From: Sthenelais limicola
Lineage: Eukaryota; Annelida; Polychaeta; Phyllodocida; Sigalionidae
Length of the DNA: 64,000 nt
Direction: 5' to 3'
Assembly (NCBI GenBank): GCA_942159475.1
Contig: OW804097.1
Location: forward strand, 57,618,986 to 57,682,985
Shown here one piece after another: positions 48,276-61,200 of this stretch. Under the pieces are notes generated by a model. The model was given only the letters and a program-made list of their open reading frames with translations. It ran no database searches and was not told the DNA's origin. Both the position numbers and the translations under genes were made by a program. Within the stretch, counting starts at the first letter, position 1, and the number at the start of each line of letters is the position of its first letter.

Positions 48276-48739
48276 ATCATTCCAATACACATTTGGCATA
48301 ACCCATAATCACTCTCTTTGCAACACCTTACACTCCCTACCATTTCACAACCATTTAACTATAGATATAACATGGAAGTAATAACTGATTACCCAAGGAC
48401 AATTGTTCGTCTATATTTATTGAGGTATTACACATTTTGTTCACCCCAATACATATTTGACTTGACCTTACCATAGCCATTTCAGACACCAGATGCCACT
48501 TTCATGTGGGTGCTAATTGTATCTATAAATCGATGCGTTTCTGTGGTAATCCTAAAAGAATCTATAGATTAGATTAGAACTAATAAGTATTCTACCATTA
48601 TACTATGTCAACGTAGATAGTTTCTTATTTTATCTCTTCATTTATTTTATGTCCTGTAATACATCACCACTAGTAATGAGATGATGTAATAATTAATTGA
48701 TTCGTATTCTAAATTACAACACTCAGTATTGAGTAAAGG

Positions 48740-48880
48740 TAGTGGCTGGAAGAGCTGGATTTTATCTATATGTCGACATACCTGTTGTATCCGTTTTATT
48801 TGTTTTATTTGCATTGTCGGTTCTTTAATGTACATTGTGAATCTCGATAAATAAAGTAGTATCTTATCTTATCTTATAGA
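48740..48880 (+). repeat. LINE-type 3' terminus with CTTAT tail
   Basis: GGCTGGAAGAGCTGGATTT, then GATAAATAAAGTAGTAT and CTTAT repeats. It is the counterpart of 31560-31672. Confidence 0.6.
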
Positions 48881-49609
48881 ATACTTATTAGTCTTAATGT
48901 TTTTCCATCATTGGAATCAGCTTGATCACACGTTTTCAAATATGATGATATCTCAAAACGCATCCCATATATTATTCATCTAAATACCAAAACAAAGAAC
49001 ATGATTCCAGGCTAAGTTAATGATCAGCCCTTAGAGCCCCCCGCCCCACCCCGACACACCCCGACACACCCACCCATGCACACACACCTTGTACACTAGC
49101 TCATACCAATTTCTGGACGCTGATATGAAGCACACAGAGTTCTAAACCTGCCAATATGCCGAGGCCTTTGACTTTGCACTGTTCCCGTTGTGGAGAGAAA
49201 ATATTTGTTTTAACCTGATCTCAAATCCTCTAATTATCGATTACACTAGCCAGCCCAGAGGTGCTAAGCGGTAGTGAAAGTGGATGTGGCGTGTGTGTGT
49301 TGGGGCGGGGGGCTAAAAGGGGTAAACATTATTAAGACTGCATTTAATGCAGAACATGGTCCTGGGTATGACCATAAACTGCCTTTCTGTCTCTTTTCTC
49401 TGTCTCTCTCCCTTCTTCTCTATCTCTATTTCCTGGGTATGATCATAAACTGCCTCCCTCTCAGCTCTCCCGCCCTTGATATAACCATATTAAATGTGTT
49501 GATAAGGGCGTAAAGCAACCAATCTCACTCACTCAATGCAGAACAAATGTATTTCATTACAGGCCTATACCCTATTGAATATTTAAGTAATATTGTATTT
49601 CTCCGTTCA

Positions 49610-49780
49610 TATGCCGGCCCCTGTTTATAAGCCTGGTCCGTTTATTAGCCAGGGGGAAACACATTTTTATGGTAAAATAAGCACTATAATCCTTACCCCG
49701 AATATAAGCACGCTCCGAATATATACGCCTGGTCTATCACCATTTGAAATTGATATAAGCCCGGGCTTATGAATGGGAAA
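49610..49780. repeat. Degenerate TATAAGCC repeat
   Basis: TTATAAGCCTGG, AATAAGCAC, AATATAAGCACGC and ATATAAGCCCGGG recur over 170 bases, forming a degenerate array. Confidence 0.5.
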
Positions 49781-50185
49781 ATATGGTGTATAGAGAAAAA
49801 ACGCGTAATCCGTCAGGGATGGTTTCAAGCGCTACCTATGTTAAAAGTTAATGTATCTATCTGAAACACACAAATCTCCTATTTATTTAAACAAAGTGTC
49901 ATATACTCCTAGCCCTTCATTCTCCCAACAAATTACTAAAATACTGCTTCTCACTAATGGACACACTCCTCTACATTCGAAATTTACTGTCGATATAATT
50001 AAAAAGAACGCAGCTTGGACATAATGATTAATACACAATTGATTAAAACATTGAGGTTCAGGTATTAAATTATAATACCAATTTTCTTCCCGCAATGATA
50101 GACAGCAAAGAAAGTATCTTCTATATCACTGTTTATTTCTGCAACTCAGTCTTAGAGTTTTTCCATATTATTGTATACAGCACAC

Positions 50186-50213
50186 CTGAGTAAGGATACT
50201 AAGCTATCCGAAA
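50186..50213 (+). ncRNA. Degenerate hammerhead-like motif
   Basis: CTGAGTA, stem GGATA/TATCC with loop CTAAGC, then GAAAC. The fold matches hammerhead stem II between the two boxes, but box 1 has T where the catalytic G8 should be, so it should be inactive. CCGAAACGTTGGG downstream fits ends of Penelope-like elements. Confidence 0.3.
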
Positions 50214-50969
50214 CGTTGGGCACAATAACATTACAATTCTAAAACCCACGAATCCATCGTTCTTCCACGCAACAAGCGATTAACAAGTTAATCAGGTTTT
50301 CAAGCCCAGTTAGTAGTGCAGAATCCCACCATTTTTGCATATTAAGTGCTTGAAATAAATGTGGAATAGGAACATATATATATGTATACATTAGTCGACT
50401 CAGCAGAAAATGCGACTGTAATTAAGTCTCAAGGTACTGCCTGTTTAAATTTCAAATACCCCTTGAATAATTTCTTCCTTCCTCCCCAAAAAACCTCCCA
50501 ACACACACACATACAAGCACCTCTTTCCTTATAATAAGATCAACCTCGAAATGGACGTTTGGCTACTATGAACAGATGATCCTATAAAATTCACTTGGAT
50601 GAATACAGTTTAACTTCAAAGAAAATGGGTCCCACAGCAGTGTGATTGATCCTCAAAGATTAGACTAGCGCCAAGTCCCTCAGCCTATCTCAATACATGC
50701 ACTAGCAATAGCATGGGCCTCACTCATGCTAGAGCCTTGCTGAGCTAAGGGGTCTGATTCCTCAGTGAAGGATGTAGTGACTCTAATATGATTGTTTATA
50801 TTTATGTTTCTTAGAATTCGGTTTTTAAACATCATCAAAATCAAAGACTTACGCAAGTCTACTGTCAGGCCTTCAGCTAATTAAATTTACTGTTACTTAC
50901 CTATTTTTAGTGCAACTCTTGTACCTTAAACTTTAATCATTTGTTTTGTCCTAAATTGTGTACGGTGGC

Positions 50970-51232
50970 AGGAAAACTACCACCAAGAAAGCTACTGACC
51001 GGGAAAGCCATCATCAAAAAGCTACCAACCAGAAAAACCACCACCAAGACAGCTACTGACCTGGAAAATCACCATCAAGAAAGCTACCAACCTGGAAAAC
51101 CACCATCAAGAAAGCTACTAACCAGGAACTCTACTACCAAGAAAGCTACTGACCAGGAAAACAACCACTAAGAAAGCTTCTGACCAGAAAAACTACCATT
51201 AAGGAAGCTACCATCCAGAACATCACCATTTA
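50970..51232 (+). repeat. 30-bp minisatellite, about 8 units
   Basis: The unit is approximately ACCACCAAGAAAGCTACTGA plus CCAGGAAAAC, imperfect. It gives an apparent Lys/Thr-rich ORF, which I treat as a by-product. A similar array in inverted orientation lies at 51430-51550. Confidence 0.85.
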
Positions 51233-51429
51233 ATTTTAACCACTGCCTTGAAAGTCTTTGGGCAATAACAACCAAATAATATTATTGACTATGTTCCTAC
51301 TTTGGATGCGACCATGGACGCAGCCGTCATGGCTGCCATAACCCTATTATGACGTCACCCAAATTATTCCATTTTTCTATTAACAGTAGTAATGTCATGA
51401 CAAAATAAATGAACAGTGGGAATTTGGGA

Positions 51430-51550
51430 ATGGGTAGTTTTGCCTGTTGGCCGTTTTTCTTTGTAGTAGTTTCCCTTGATGGTAGTTTCTCTTTTTGGTA
51501 CCTTGTCTTGTTGCTAGCTTCCCTTGATGCTAGTTTTCCTTGTCACTAGC
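51430..51550 (-). repeat. Inverted partner of the 30-bp minisatellite
   Basis: Units such as TAGTTTCCCTTGATGGTAG are complementary to the CTACCATCAAG..GGAAACTA type of the array at 50970-51232, separated by about 200 bases. Confidence 0.6.
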
Positions 51551-51891
51551 TCTAGTCACACTGGCCTTTACATGCAAAATAGACAGATTCATTTGTTATT
51601 GGTGGTGGAGTGGACTAGGTCCATATCATATTGCCTTCAGAATTTCGTTTTTCATAAATATGAGATTCAGCCGTTAAACTAAAACTAAGAAAAAACCCAG
51701 CTTGCTCATGCTCTTGGTGGCCGACTACCCTGGATGAACAGAACATACGAAGTATACCTACTACTAGCAAATACCTTTGTTATGCATGGGATTTCCTCGT
51801 GGTTTGGTGGGCCTCCAATGTTCATCCTTCCTCCTTCCCTTTTCTGCCATCTTTCTTTTACAACTTCTTTCTCCACCTTATACCCTTTGCT

Positions 51892-52502
51892 ATCTCAACT
51901 GAAACCCTTTCTAGGTGTTATTGGTTACTGTTCATTAACAGAGAAATGCAGGCAAATATCCGCGAAATCAGATAGTACGTGAGGCTATGCAATAAATGGA
52001 TGTGAATGGGACTGTGCAATATTATGATGTGTGAAAAATGGGAAATGGGAAAATTATATATTAAATTGCATGCTGCGATGAACTAAAAGTCTGTAACACT
52101 CAAAGATAAAGAAACACAGACATAGCATAAGGACATGGCACAAATTCTGAAGTGGATATGCAGAAATATATTCTGAAATGCGCTTCAAACCATTCCATTC
52201 CCCCTGGCTCCCCTCCCTCTCTCTATCTCTCCTTCCCCTCTCACACTCTACCCCCCCCCCCCCTCTGTGAGGATAGAGGGAGGTGGTGGAGGAGGGAGGA
52301 GGATTATATTACTGACTTACGTTCATTCTTATGACGCCGCATTGAACTCTGTTGCTATGACAACACATTTTTTCTCATGGCACAATGTTGAACCTCTTTG
52401 ACTCGTGTTGGTTACTGTATGTGTATATACATGTCTCAAATGAAACCCTTTCTGTAGATGTTCTTTGTTACTGTTCATCAACAGAGAAATGCAGGCAAAG
52501 AT
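51892..52502 (+). repeat. Duplicated 68-bp segment
   Basis: GAAACCCTTTCT..GTTACTGTTCATNAACAGAGAAATGCAGGCAAA appears at 51892-51960 and 52434-52502. Flanks differ, so this is the remainder of an older duplication. Confidence 0.75.
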
Positions 52503-53660
52503 CACACATTTTAGAAAATCTTGCAGAATTCGACTCTAATTCCAAGTTTGGGGTTATTGGAATAATCTAGATCAGCTTGGAAGCTGTGAGGATTTTCTAA
52601 TATAATTGAATGATAAGTTATATCAGATATTTTTGCATAGTGAATTGATTATCAAAATGTTTAATCTAATGTTTGATCTATTTGTGGATTGGAATTCAGG
52701 ACCAATAAAACCGAACAGGGTAGAGCTCCACAAAATCGATAATTTGGACTATGGCAACTGTACATGTTTTAGCGACCTGACCCATGTATATCTGATACCT
52801 AGCTAAGCTATTTAAGTAAACATATTCATAATTCCTAAGTAAGTCTCATGTATTGGAGTTCACACTCTAGCACTGAACCTGAGTCGCGATACAATGAGTA
52901 GGGGGGGCATAATTATAACATGGGAGGGGGAGTTCTGGTATAGGAGTAACGGCACGGGAGTCTAAACATTCTTTATTGCTTTTTCCTTTTATAGGAACCT
53001 GCAACTTAAAAGTTTAAAGCATTATAAAGGAATTTACAGGTTCCTTTGCTTGACATTTGTTATCTTGAAGATAGAGAATACATGGTCCTATAGTATGGTC
53101 TTGGGTTATTACAGATTATATTTTAACAGGGGATTTCACTTCCCCTAGTATATTAATAATTTACAGTGGTTTAAGTAGTGCATGTTGCATATTCAAATAT
53201 ACATAGAATAGTGGTTGTCATGGGTACATGATCACACTATATTAGTGGTTGCGCCATTGTTCATACATGAATGGCATTCATGAGTAGAATAAAAGAGTCA
53301 ATATTGGAATGAATCCCCGCGTGCCACTCAGATATATTCAGTATGGAGTGTTGTTTGTAAATTTCCAAAAATTTAGTTGCGAGCCTTTCCGAAAAATCCT
53401 TGAATATTTCGGCACTGCCCCTATATATATATATATATATGTAACGCAGCACCACACACACATACCAGCATCCCCCCCCCCCCCCGCCACCTCCACCCAC
53501 CCTCTAGCCCACTCCACATGGCAGCATACAATCCCTCAGTTTGCGTACACACATGCTGAATATATAATACAGGATACTTATACATACTCAAGCCAGGCAT
53601 ATAAGGCCTTGATGGTCGGTGCATAAAGTTGGTATAAGAGGAGTAAGATATTTAGCCTTG
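52503..53660. other. Intergenic; TA and poly-C runs
   Basis: (TA)n near 53421-53440 and poly-C near 53472-53485. No exon recognised. Confidence 0.5.
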
Positions 53661-53664
53661 CGAG

Positions 53665-53957
53665 TATACTATAGCCATATCTCTGCATTCATCGGTACAT
53701 GTTTATAAATAGGTCCCCCTGTATAAGCGGATAATAACTGGATAAAGATGACATCTGCAACCACAACAAAGGTAAGTACATATCATTGCCTCTATTCATT
53801 CATGACATTAATAAGTTGGTCAAGGGTTAGGTCAGCTAGATTCATTGACTGGTCAGTATATACAAATATAGCCATATTTCAGTCATCGGTCATTATTTAG
53901 AGATCTCTCTGAGGAATCACCGAATATAACTGGATTATAATGGCTACAACAACAGAG
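53665..53957 (+). promoter_or_regulatory. Tandemly duplicated promoter and first exon
   Basis: Two similar stretches, 53665-53771 and 53866-53957, each contain TATAGCCATAT, TCATCGG, AACTGGAT and an ATG opening a short exon ending in a strong donor. Exon 1a (53748-53771) encodes MTSATTTK before gtaagt. Exon 1b (53940-53957) encodes MATTTE before gtgagt. Both end in phase 0 and can join the shared exon at 56887. A TTTATAAATAGG sequence precedes 1a. Confidence 0.6.
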
Positions 53958-56900
53958 GTGAGTAGTATATATTGGGAGGTGGGTAAAGGAGAGAAGAATC
54001 ATGTATTCACTGAATTCCTTATCAAGGGAAGTTAGTACAGGGCGCCCTGACGTGGAAACGTTTTTAACTACATTAATATCACAAGTAAAATCAATTTGTC
54101 CTGCATGCTTCTCACCATACGTTCTTTCTAAAATGTGTTCATAAGTGCACAACCAATGTTACACTCCCCTTTAAATGCAAAACAAAGAATTTTATTATTA
54201 TAGAGTTCTGTGCGTGCACAATACTTATGTATGCCTCGGATTTAGTTTAATTCAAAAAAGAACCATGATGAACACTAAGTATTATTTTCAGTATTCGCTG
54301 ACGAAGTCTTAGAAAAAATAAATAATTAGGAAAACACAAAATTTAAAATTGATGTATCTATTTTGGAATTACACCATTGAATATGGACCTATCCAATTCA
54401 TAGCATGTTAACGAAGCAGCCTTCTGATTGATTGATTTGGTCAGAGTACCTAAGACACATGGTTTATGTCCACCATTATGTTAATGTCTGACTATGTCTT
54501 ACATAGGCACATTAACACCGATACTGATTTACAATATATTGATAAATAAAGTGATTAATTGTGTTTATTCAACCAGAGTGTTTACTGGTAGTAAATGGAC
54601 ATATATAACCCCTCCCTCCCATTAGTCTCCCTGATTGAATTAAATTGATATCATTAGTTCATAATTATTATGTTTGCCCAATATCAATTATCAAGAAGAT
54701 CTGTCTATTGACATTTTACATATATATTACACTCACTTCGAGACTCAGCTTTCCATAGTACACCTCCTTAATCAGCAATCCTTTTCTATTCTATTTGTAA
54801 TTTCGTCAGTAAGATTATACGATAGGTGATAAATAGTAATAATAATTTATGTTCAGAAATACATTATATACATTATATCAGGCTAAGCTATTGTTGGTTA
54901 AATAATTAGACTATAATAAGCACATAATGGGTGGCTATAAAATGTATTCTTCAGTTGTGCAGTTTGGGGAAATCTTTTACCTTGCGCGTTTATTTCTGTA
55001 TAATATCTGAGCACAATGTGTCCAATATATTAGGTTTAGATTTCATCATTCAATATTAACAGGCTTTAAACAACTTTTACTGGATATTTTGTTCTAGTAA
55101 GCTTGTTCCTATAGGTTTTTAATTTGTATTTTCAAAGTTTATTTTAATCTTTTCAATACTAGATTATGACAAGTAAATATTTACATTTGAGTCAACATTA
55201 CAATGATTTCGGTTCTACTAAAGGCCTTTTGTCATACACCAATTGTAAATAGTGTTAGTTATAACTTTACAACGAAATCATAGCAAGTCATTATTCTATA
55301 GGCATGTATAAACAGGTATAAAAGATAACACCGAACAGTTGACAAATCAACAGTTTAATATAAGCAAATACTATTCCAACACTGAGTTGCTATTATTATT
55401 CATATTTTTAATTTTACTTCCCATTTCGATTCGATTCTTTCGTTAGTCATGAGGAGTGAAATGGAAACATTGAATAACATATTGTTTTATCTCAATATTT
55501 GCGCCGCTTAGACCTTGCATATTTCATAGGGCATAATGTGGTGTTGTTTGTTTTATGGCTGGGTCGGTGCATGAGAGACGAGGTAAGTAATAGATTATGT
55601 GTTAAATCTCCTGCTTAACACCACACGATTAGCAAGGATTTGTTTAAACATATTAAAGAACTGACTGGACATTTCCCACTTTCACTGCTTTGTTTTCAAT
55701 TTTTCAATCATTATTTAAATAGCTAAATGAAATTGGTTTTAATACTTAGTGTTCCAGACAAGCCAAATGAAGGCTCCATGAAATTAAGAGGTTTTGATTT
55801 TCCTAGGATCTACACCGTCGTTGGCATGTTGTCCTTTTAGCTCTGAATTTTGAAATTAAAGGCAAATCTTTAATTTGATCTGCAATCTAAATCGGTGTTA
55901 ATTAAATACTAACTGTGGGGCTACACAGACGTTGCAATCTAGCTACATTGATTTATTTTTAGGCAGAAGTTGGATATGGACATGTATGTATATTCCATGC
56001 TGTTTTACTTAGCTCCCATTATTCCATGCAAATTCAGAAGCCTGTCAAAGTGGCGGACATGCAAATGCCCCATTGATTGAAAGACAAAGTGAATGGCATA
56101 ATCCCCCGATTATCGTTCAATGAAATAATAAGCTTAACAAAGGCACTTAATTAATGTTTTGGTATGCTGAGTCAGAGAAACAGTGTGAAAAATCAGTAAA
56201 TATATATTGTCCAAAACCAATGCTTTCGACCGACCGATTGTGTCCCATGCATCAATGAGAAATGAATCTAATATAAGTCACCTACTCAATTTAATTCCAT
56301 ATTTCGTATTTATAATAATGTAAACCATGATATTTAATTTTAATTATAAGGCTTATCAGATGAGCATCTGATAATCGGTTTTCAATCCGATTCAAAGAAT
56401 CTATATCTTTTTTAATATTTCCCAATAAACCTTGGGCTTCGCCATTAAAACCTTGGGCTTCACCCTTGGTAACTTCTGACAATCATTACCATCTACATCT
56501 CGGACATAATCGTAACTATATCCTGAATAAATGGGCTTCAGAGATTGGTCGATTCACAGTTTACTGATGTGAATACGTGATTATTATTAATCGGTACAAA
56601 ATGCTATTATTATTATGTGTATGATTATGCGTAGTCTTTTTGCTAGATTAACGGAACTATATTGTTTCCTGGTATAATTATAATTATGTTTCCTCTGTAT
56701 ATCACTAAGGATCATGTTAAAAGGGATCGGCTGCGATAAATATAACCGTGCATTGTTGTAATTTAAATTTAGAAAACATTTCATTTCAATCAACGATTAT
56801 TATCACAGGTTTTCGGTTCCTCCTAATGCTTCTTGCTGAATAAATATATCTTCAACTATACTAAAATAGTTTTCTTCTAATTGCAGAGTTCAGGGCTGAG

Positions 56901-58989
56901 GAAGGGAGCCTTGAAGCTGGCTACAGTGACAGAGATGAAGGCACTGAACCTGCACCCACCACGCCTGGTCAAACAACTTACAGTACCCATGTTCATGCTC
57001 ATGGGGCAGAAAGAAGTGGACGCTAAGGTAGGACAAGTGTTTGATTTGAAAAGTATTTCATTCAGGATATGAAGGTGCACCTTCACAAGGTGCTGTTTTC
57101 ATCAAAACCTGAGGCATTGCATAAATACAGGTTAACGAGTTAGTTGAAGAAGCGTGACTATTCGAAGCGACTCAATATTCTAAGCGACTGAAACCAACGA
57201 GGTAGTTAACAGATTTATTATAAATGCTTTCAATCATGAAAATAGCAAAATATCGATTCATGAATTTGAATTTTACCGGTAATCTTAGTAAAAAAAAACC
57301 CAGATTGGTTGCCATAACAACCCCACGTAAATCACTAGTGAAATACGCACTATGCGTAACTCACTCTAGATACGTTGTTTTCATAGCAATGCGTGTATAA
57401 TAAGATATTAAATCATAACGATAAAGGGCGATTAAAATGACATAATGGTGAGAATAGATTGAAAAGATAATATTGATTACAAAACCCGAATTAGTATTAT
57501 TATGGTTTGTTTTTTAAAATTGTTAATAAAATACAAGAATACCTTCATATATCAGTTGGGAAAAAAACGTCCACCTGGTGCGGCGTGTTTTGACAATTCT
57601 ACTTATAAATAGTTATCATACAAAGACAAAGTAATCTGCAAAAGCACGTTCCAATCTAAGTTACCCGTCTGTAAGAAATTATTGAGATTTCTGACAGATT
57701 ATTTACATTGCTTAGACACTAAATAAGCATTATAAACATTAGGAGAATTATTATACGTAAGGATTAATGACCGATATTGAAGGGCTGCTGGTGCACTGTT
57801 TAGTGCATAATAATTGAGCCTTTGAGGAGGCGAAGCGGATCGTGGTTCTGTAGCCATCCCCTATCTAGTTGTCAGCTATATAGATCGAAAACACACCTAA
57901 CTTCTTTGGCGAAATACATATTCTGCTTATTTCTTTTATAAAATTGCTGGTAAAATATGATTTACTAGAATCTCCCAAGCATGCGGTGAACCAGAGATGC
58001 GCGGGAGTGGGGCTTGTCCATTTTTACCTATCCTTTTATTAAAAGGATAGGTAAAAAGTTTTAAACCCCCATATCGTTGTCGTCGTTCAATTATTGTTTT
58101 CGATATAATCGACCATCAGAAACAGATAGTGGCAGGTGTTCAAGCTCCCCTAAAATACAATACACTAATGGAGTAAAAGGAGTAATTAATTATAAAGACA
58201 AAGACAATTATGAGATTTTGTATGATTTATGTTTCTTTGAAATTATAAATAAAATTGATGGATTGAATGATGTATAACTTTTTAATGTTGTCAATAATAT
58301 CTAGTTTCTCTCTAAAATCATAAATCAAATCAAACTCTGCCCTTGCTTTCAGGACTGGAGGCACATGCAGATCTTACTACGGGAGACAAGTACAGAGAAA
58401 CTAAACAATGTCGACGTGTCCAAGCTGGATGAGAATAAAGTGGATAGAATAAGGGCTTTGCTAATGGGTCTGGATCCTGATTCTGCCAGAAACGTCTCTC
58501 AATCTGCCTATGATATTCTCGTTTGGGTAAGTCTTTGCCCGGCTTTACTCCCATCTGAAATTATTGCTTTTATGTCTATTTCAATTTCAATCTTATCTGT
58601 CAGTAACAGTGAATGTATAAGATTAATGATTAAAAGGTACAATTTCTGTTGAACAATTAAACAAAATACTTTTGTTTTGTAACGGCCTCTCTGAGCAAAT
58701 GCATAATATTTGAAGGTTCTTTTCCTGTGTGTATAGGCTATATCCCTCCTACCAGCGGGGAATTTCCTGTAGTAAGGACTTTTTCCTTTCTACAGGTGAA
58801 GGAATTCACACAAAGATATTCCTTTCCTCAGCTTATATAACAGGCCCCTGGTCCACATATAGTATTAATGATCTGCATGTATATACTTCAATTTAACCAC
58901 GGAATATTAGTAGGCTAATATTTGTCTTTGTTCTCTATTTTCAGTGCCGAACAAAAGTGGCTGAGTACGACAAACAAAATAGTTCTTAG
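53748..58989 (+). CDS. Stand-alone dynein microtubule-binding-domain-like protein, 4 exons
   Basis: Exons: 1a 53748-53771 (or 1b 53940-53957), 56887-57027, 58353-58526 and 58945-58989, all phase 0, giving 127 or 125 residues. Acceptors are ttgcag, tttcag and tttcag; donors are gtagga and gtaagt. The body reads TEMKALNLHPPRLVKQL, then W in KDWRHMQILL, LDENKVDRIRALL, VSQSAYDILVW and AEYD. This order (K-x-PP start of helix H1, Trp, acidic helix, S-x-A-x-x-x-x-x-W, Tyr) matches the dynein heavy-chain microtubule-binding domain at the stalk tip. The coiled-coil stalk and AAA ring are absent. Acting at microtubules or cilia is inference. It could instead be an unrelated helical protein, and further upstream exons cannot be excluded. 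Confidence 0.62.
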
Positions 58990-59653
58990 GCGTATAATAT
59001 GTTTAAAGTCATCACACAGTCATCAACCTATTTAGTCACAAAGTTCTCTCTTCTTAAAGGTCATCACTATACCTGACAGTATTGTATACATTATTCTAGT
59101 GCGGGCTCTGTTGAATAAGGGACCGTGTCAAAATAATTTTGCGAACTTGAATTTGTGAATGCTTCGCGACTTCATTTGTAGTATCCCAAGCCTTTTGCAG
59201 CAATACACTTGTCACCTCACGTGGCTTCTCACAAGTGGCGAATTTATTTTGAAATAACCCCTGAGCAATTTACAATTGTAATTTAATTAATGACCATGGA
59301 TATTCGCAGGCCCTCACAAATGTTTCGTAGGTGTTTTAAAGGGAGAGGCAACAAATCAGTGAACCCTTTCTCTATATAAAAGCATTTCTAGCATGCCCTG
59401 ATGATATATAATTATAATATAACTTTTGGGAGGGTTTATAAATATAGTGTTAATAACGTGTTTGGGTGACCACATGTATATAGTAAATCTCTCTAAGAAA
59501 ATATGTCACTCTGAGGGTATCAGTCATGAATGTTCCAGTGAGAATGTCCTGAACAAAAGTATAATTTTGTGTGTAAAAATATGTGTTTGTGATTCAGCAA
59601 TGTACTTGATATCAAGGGACTGGTCGTCACTGCCCGGTTTGAAGAGGTGTCCA

Positions 59654-59931
59654 CAATAGGGGATTTGCGTGTCCGACATCTTGAATCTCGATTAGTACAT
59701 AACATTATGGGAGTTGTATTCCAGTGTAAAAACTATATCGAAAACATGTTATGTTCAGCATGGAATATCTAACAATAATCTCAAATAAGCTATGATATTG
59801 GTGAAAAGATCATTGCCTTTTTCTATGATTCTTTGTCTAACTGTTAGTGTGTCACATTTGAACTGAATCCATTCCAGCATGCACTGTCACTATAATAGAC
59901 ATACCCAGTGAGACCGGCAAATCCCCTATTG
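59654..59931. mobile_element. Small inverted-repeat element, 278 bp
   Basis: CAATAGGGGATTTGC at 59654-59668 is the inverted complement of GCAAATCCCCTATTG at 59917-59931. Its left part resembles 12893-13005. No clear target-site duplication. Confidence 0.55.
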
Positions 59932-61020
59932 GGTCTGTTACTCTGTCTTTACGAATGAGAAGACATGAAAATTGAGTCGGTGATTAATGTTTTATTCCTT
60001 ACTGTGCAAGTACATTTTCACGTGTTTACGTCTGTAATCTGTATTCCAAGTTTATTATGATACGAGTCGAACATATATCATACTATTACAGTCGATCCTA
60101 TATATTATAATATTATAGAGTCGAATGATTCTTTAATTAATTTATAAACATTCATGGAAAACCAAGGCAGAAGTTCAAATTGTGTGATCGATATGTGCCG
60201 GAAAGTATTAAGTTTCGAATTGGGTAATTCTCAAACATAACGCAATATATAATGTACAATTTGATCGATAGCATTTTACCAGCCCACATTTTTAAGCAGG
60301 TAATCATTATGGATTGCGTTTCCCAAGGTATAAAAATTTCATATATTATGCATGTCTACGAGTATTGTATTTCGAAATCAGATTCGTCAGACTTGATCAA
60401 TAAAAGTTCAAACAAATATTATTTTCTACACTTCGTATTGATTCTCACACATAGAAAAACAAAGTTTTCATTTCTTTCCTTTACTTTTAAGTTTATCTGA
60501 CAACAATATTCCAACATACTTTGGACATTTAATGTACTCTAGGCTTTTTTACGTCAACACACTAAGTACCCATCATCCAAATTAGTTTTTGTTAATTCCA
60601 TTGTCTTAGCAGATTTTAACTTGCTTTCATTAAATATTATCATCACGTAAATAAGATAAATAATCATTTGACCACAAGTGTGTTGACTAGTCATCCCTCT
60701 AATTTATACGCCACCTCTACCCCGTTGATCCGAGATGAAGGTTGGGGTGGGTGGGTGAGAAAGTGAGGGGGCAAAGGGTTATTTATCTTGCACTGAAAGT
60801 TAATCGATCTATTTGAGGGCAGTCTGGTTTTATGAAATTAAGTTGTATTTATTATATGCCCATGCTGTAAGAGAGTGGACCTATATTCATCTTTTATGGC
60901 GATTCATAAACAGATGTTTATACTTTAAAATTCTTCTTTGCATATAAGGGCATATAATAAATAGTAAAAAATAGTAATAAATAGAACTATATTTTAGAAT
61001 ATCAGCATCCCATTTCATGG

Positions 61021-61200
61021 TCTCTCTCTCTTTCTTCTTCTTCTTCTTGCTCTCTTTCAGTCAGTAATCAACTTCCCTTTCTCTCCCTCTCTCTCTCTTT
61101 CAGTCAGTGATCTACTCCCCTTTCTTTCTCTCTCTCTTTCAGTCAGTAATCAACTCCCCTTTCTCTCCCCCCTCTCACTCTCCTATCTCACTCTCTCGCT
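61021..61200 (+). repeat. CT-rich tandem repeat with repeated TTTCAG
   Basis: Three units of about 40-50 bases each hold CTCTCTTTCAGTCAGT followed by AATC or GATC. Each looks like a polypyrimidine tract with a CAG acceptor. Confidence 0.8.

Noticed and set aside
50941..51171. Lys/Thr-rich ORF
   Set aside because: It translates a 30-bp minisatellite that is multiple-of-three in length, which keeps frames open by chance; no domain and no splice support.
55555..55583. Third first exon (MAGSVHERR) before a gtaagt donor
   Set aside because: It ends in phase 1 and would throw the shared exon at 56887 out of the frame supported by the downstream exons.
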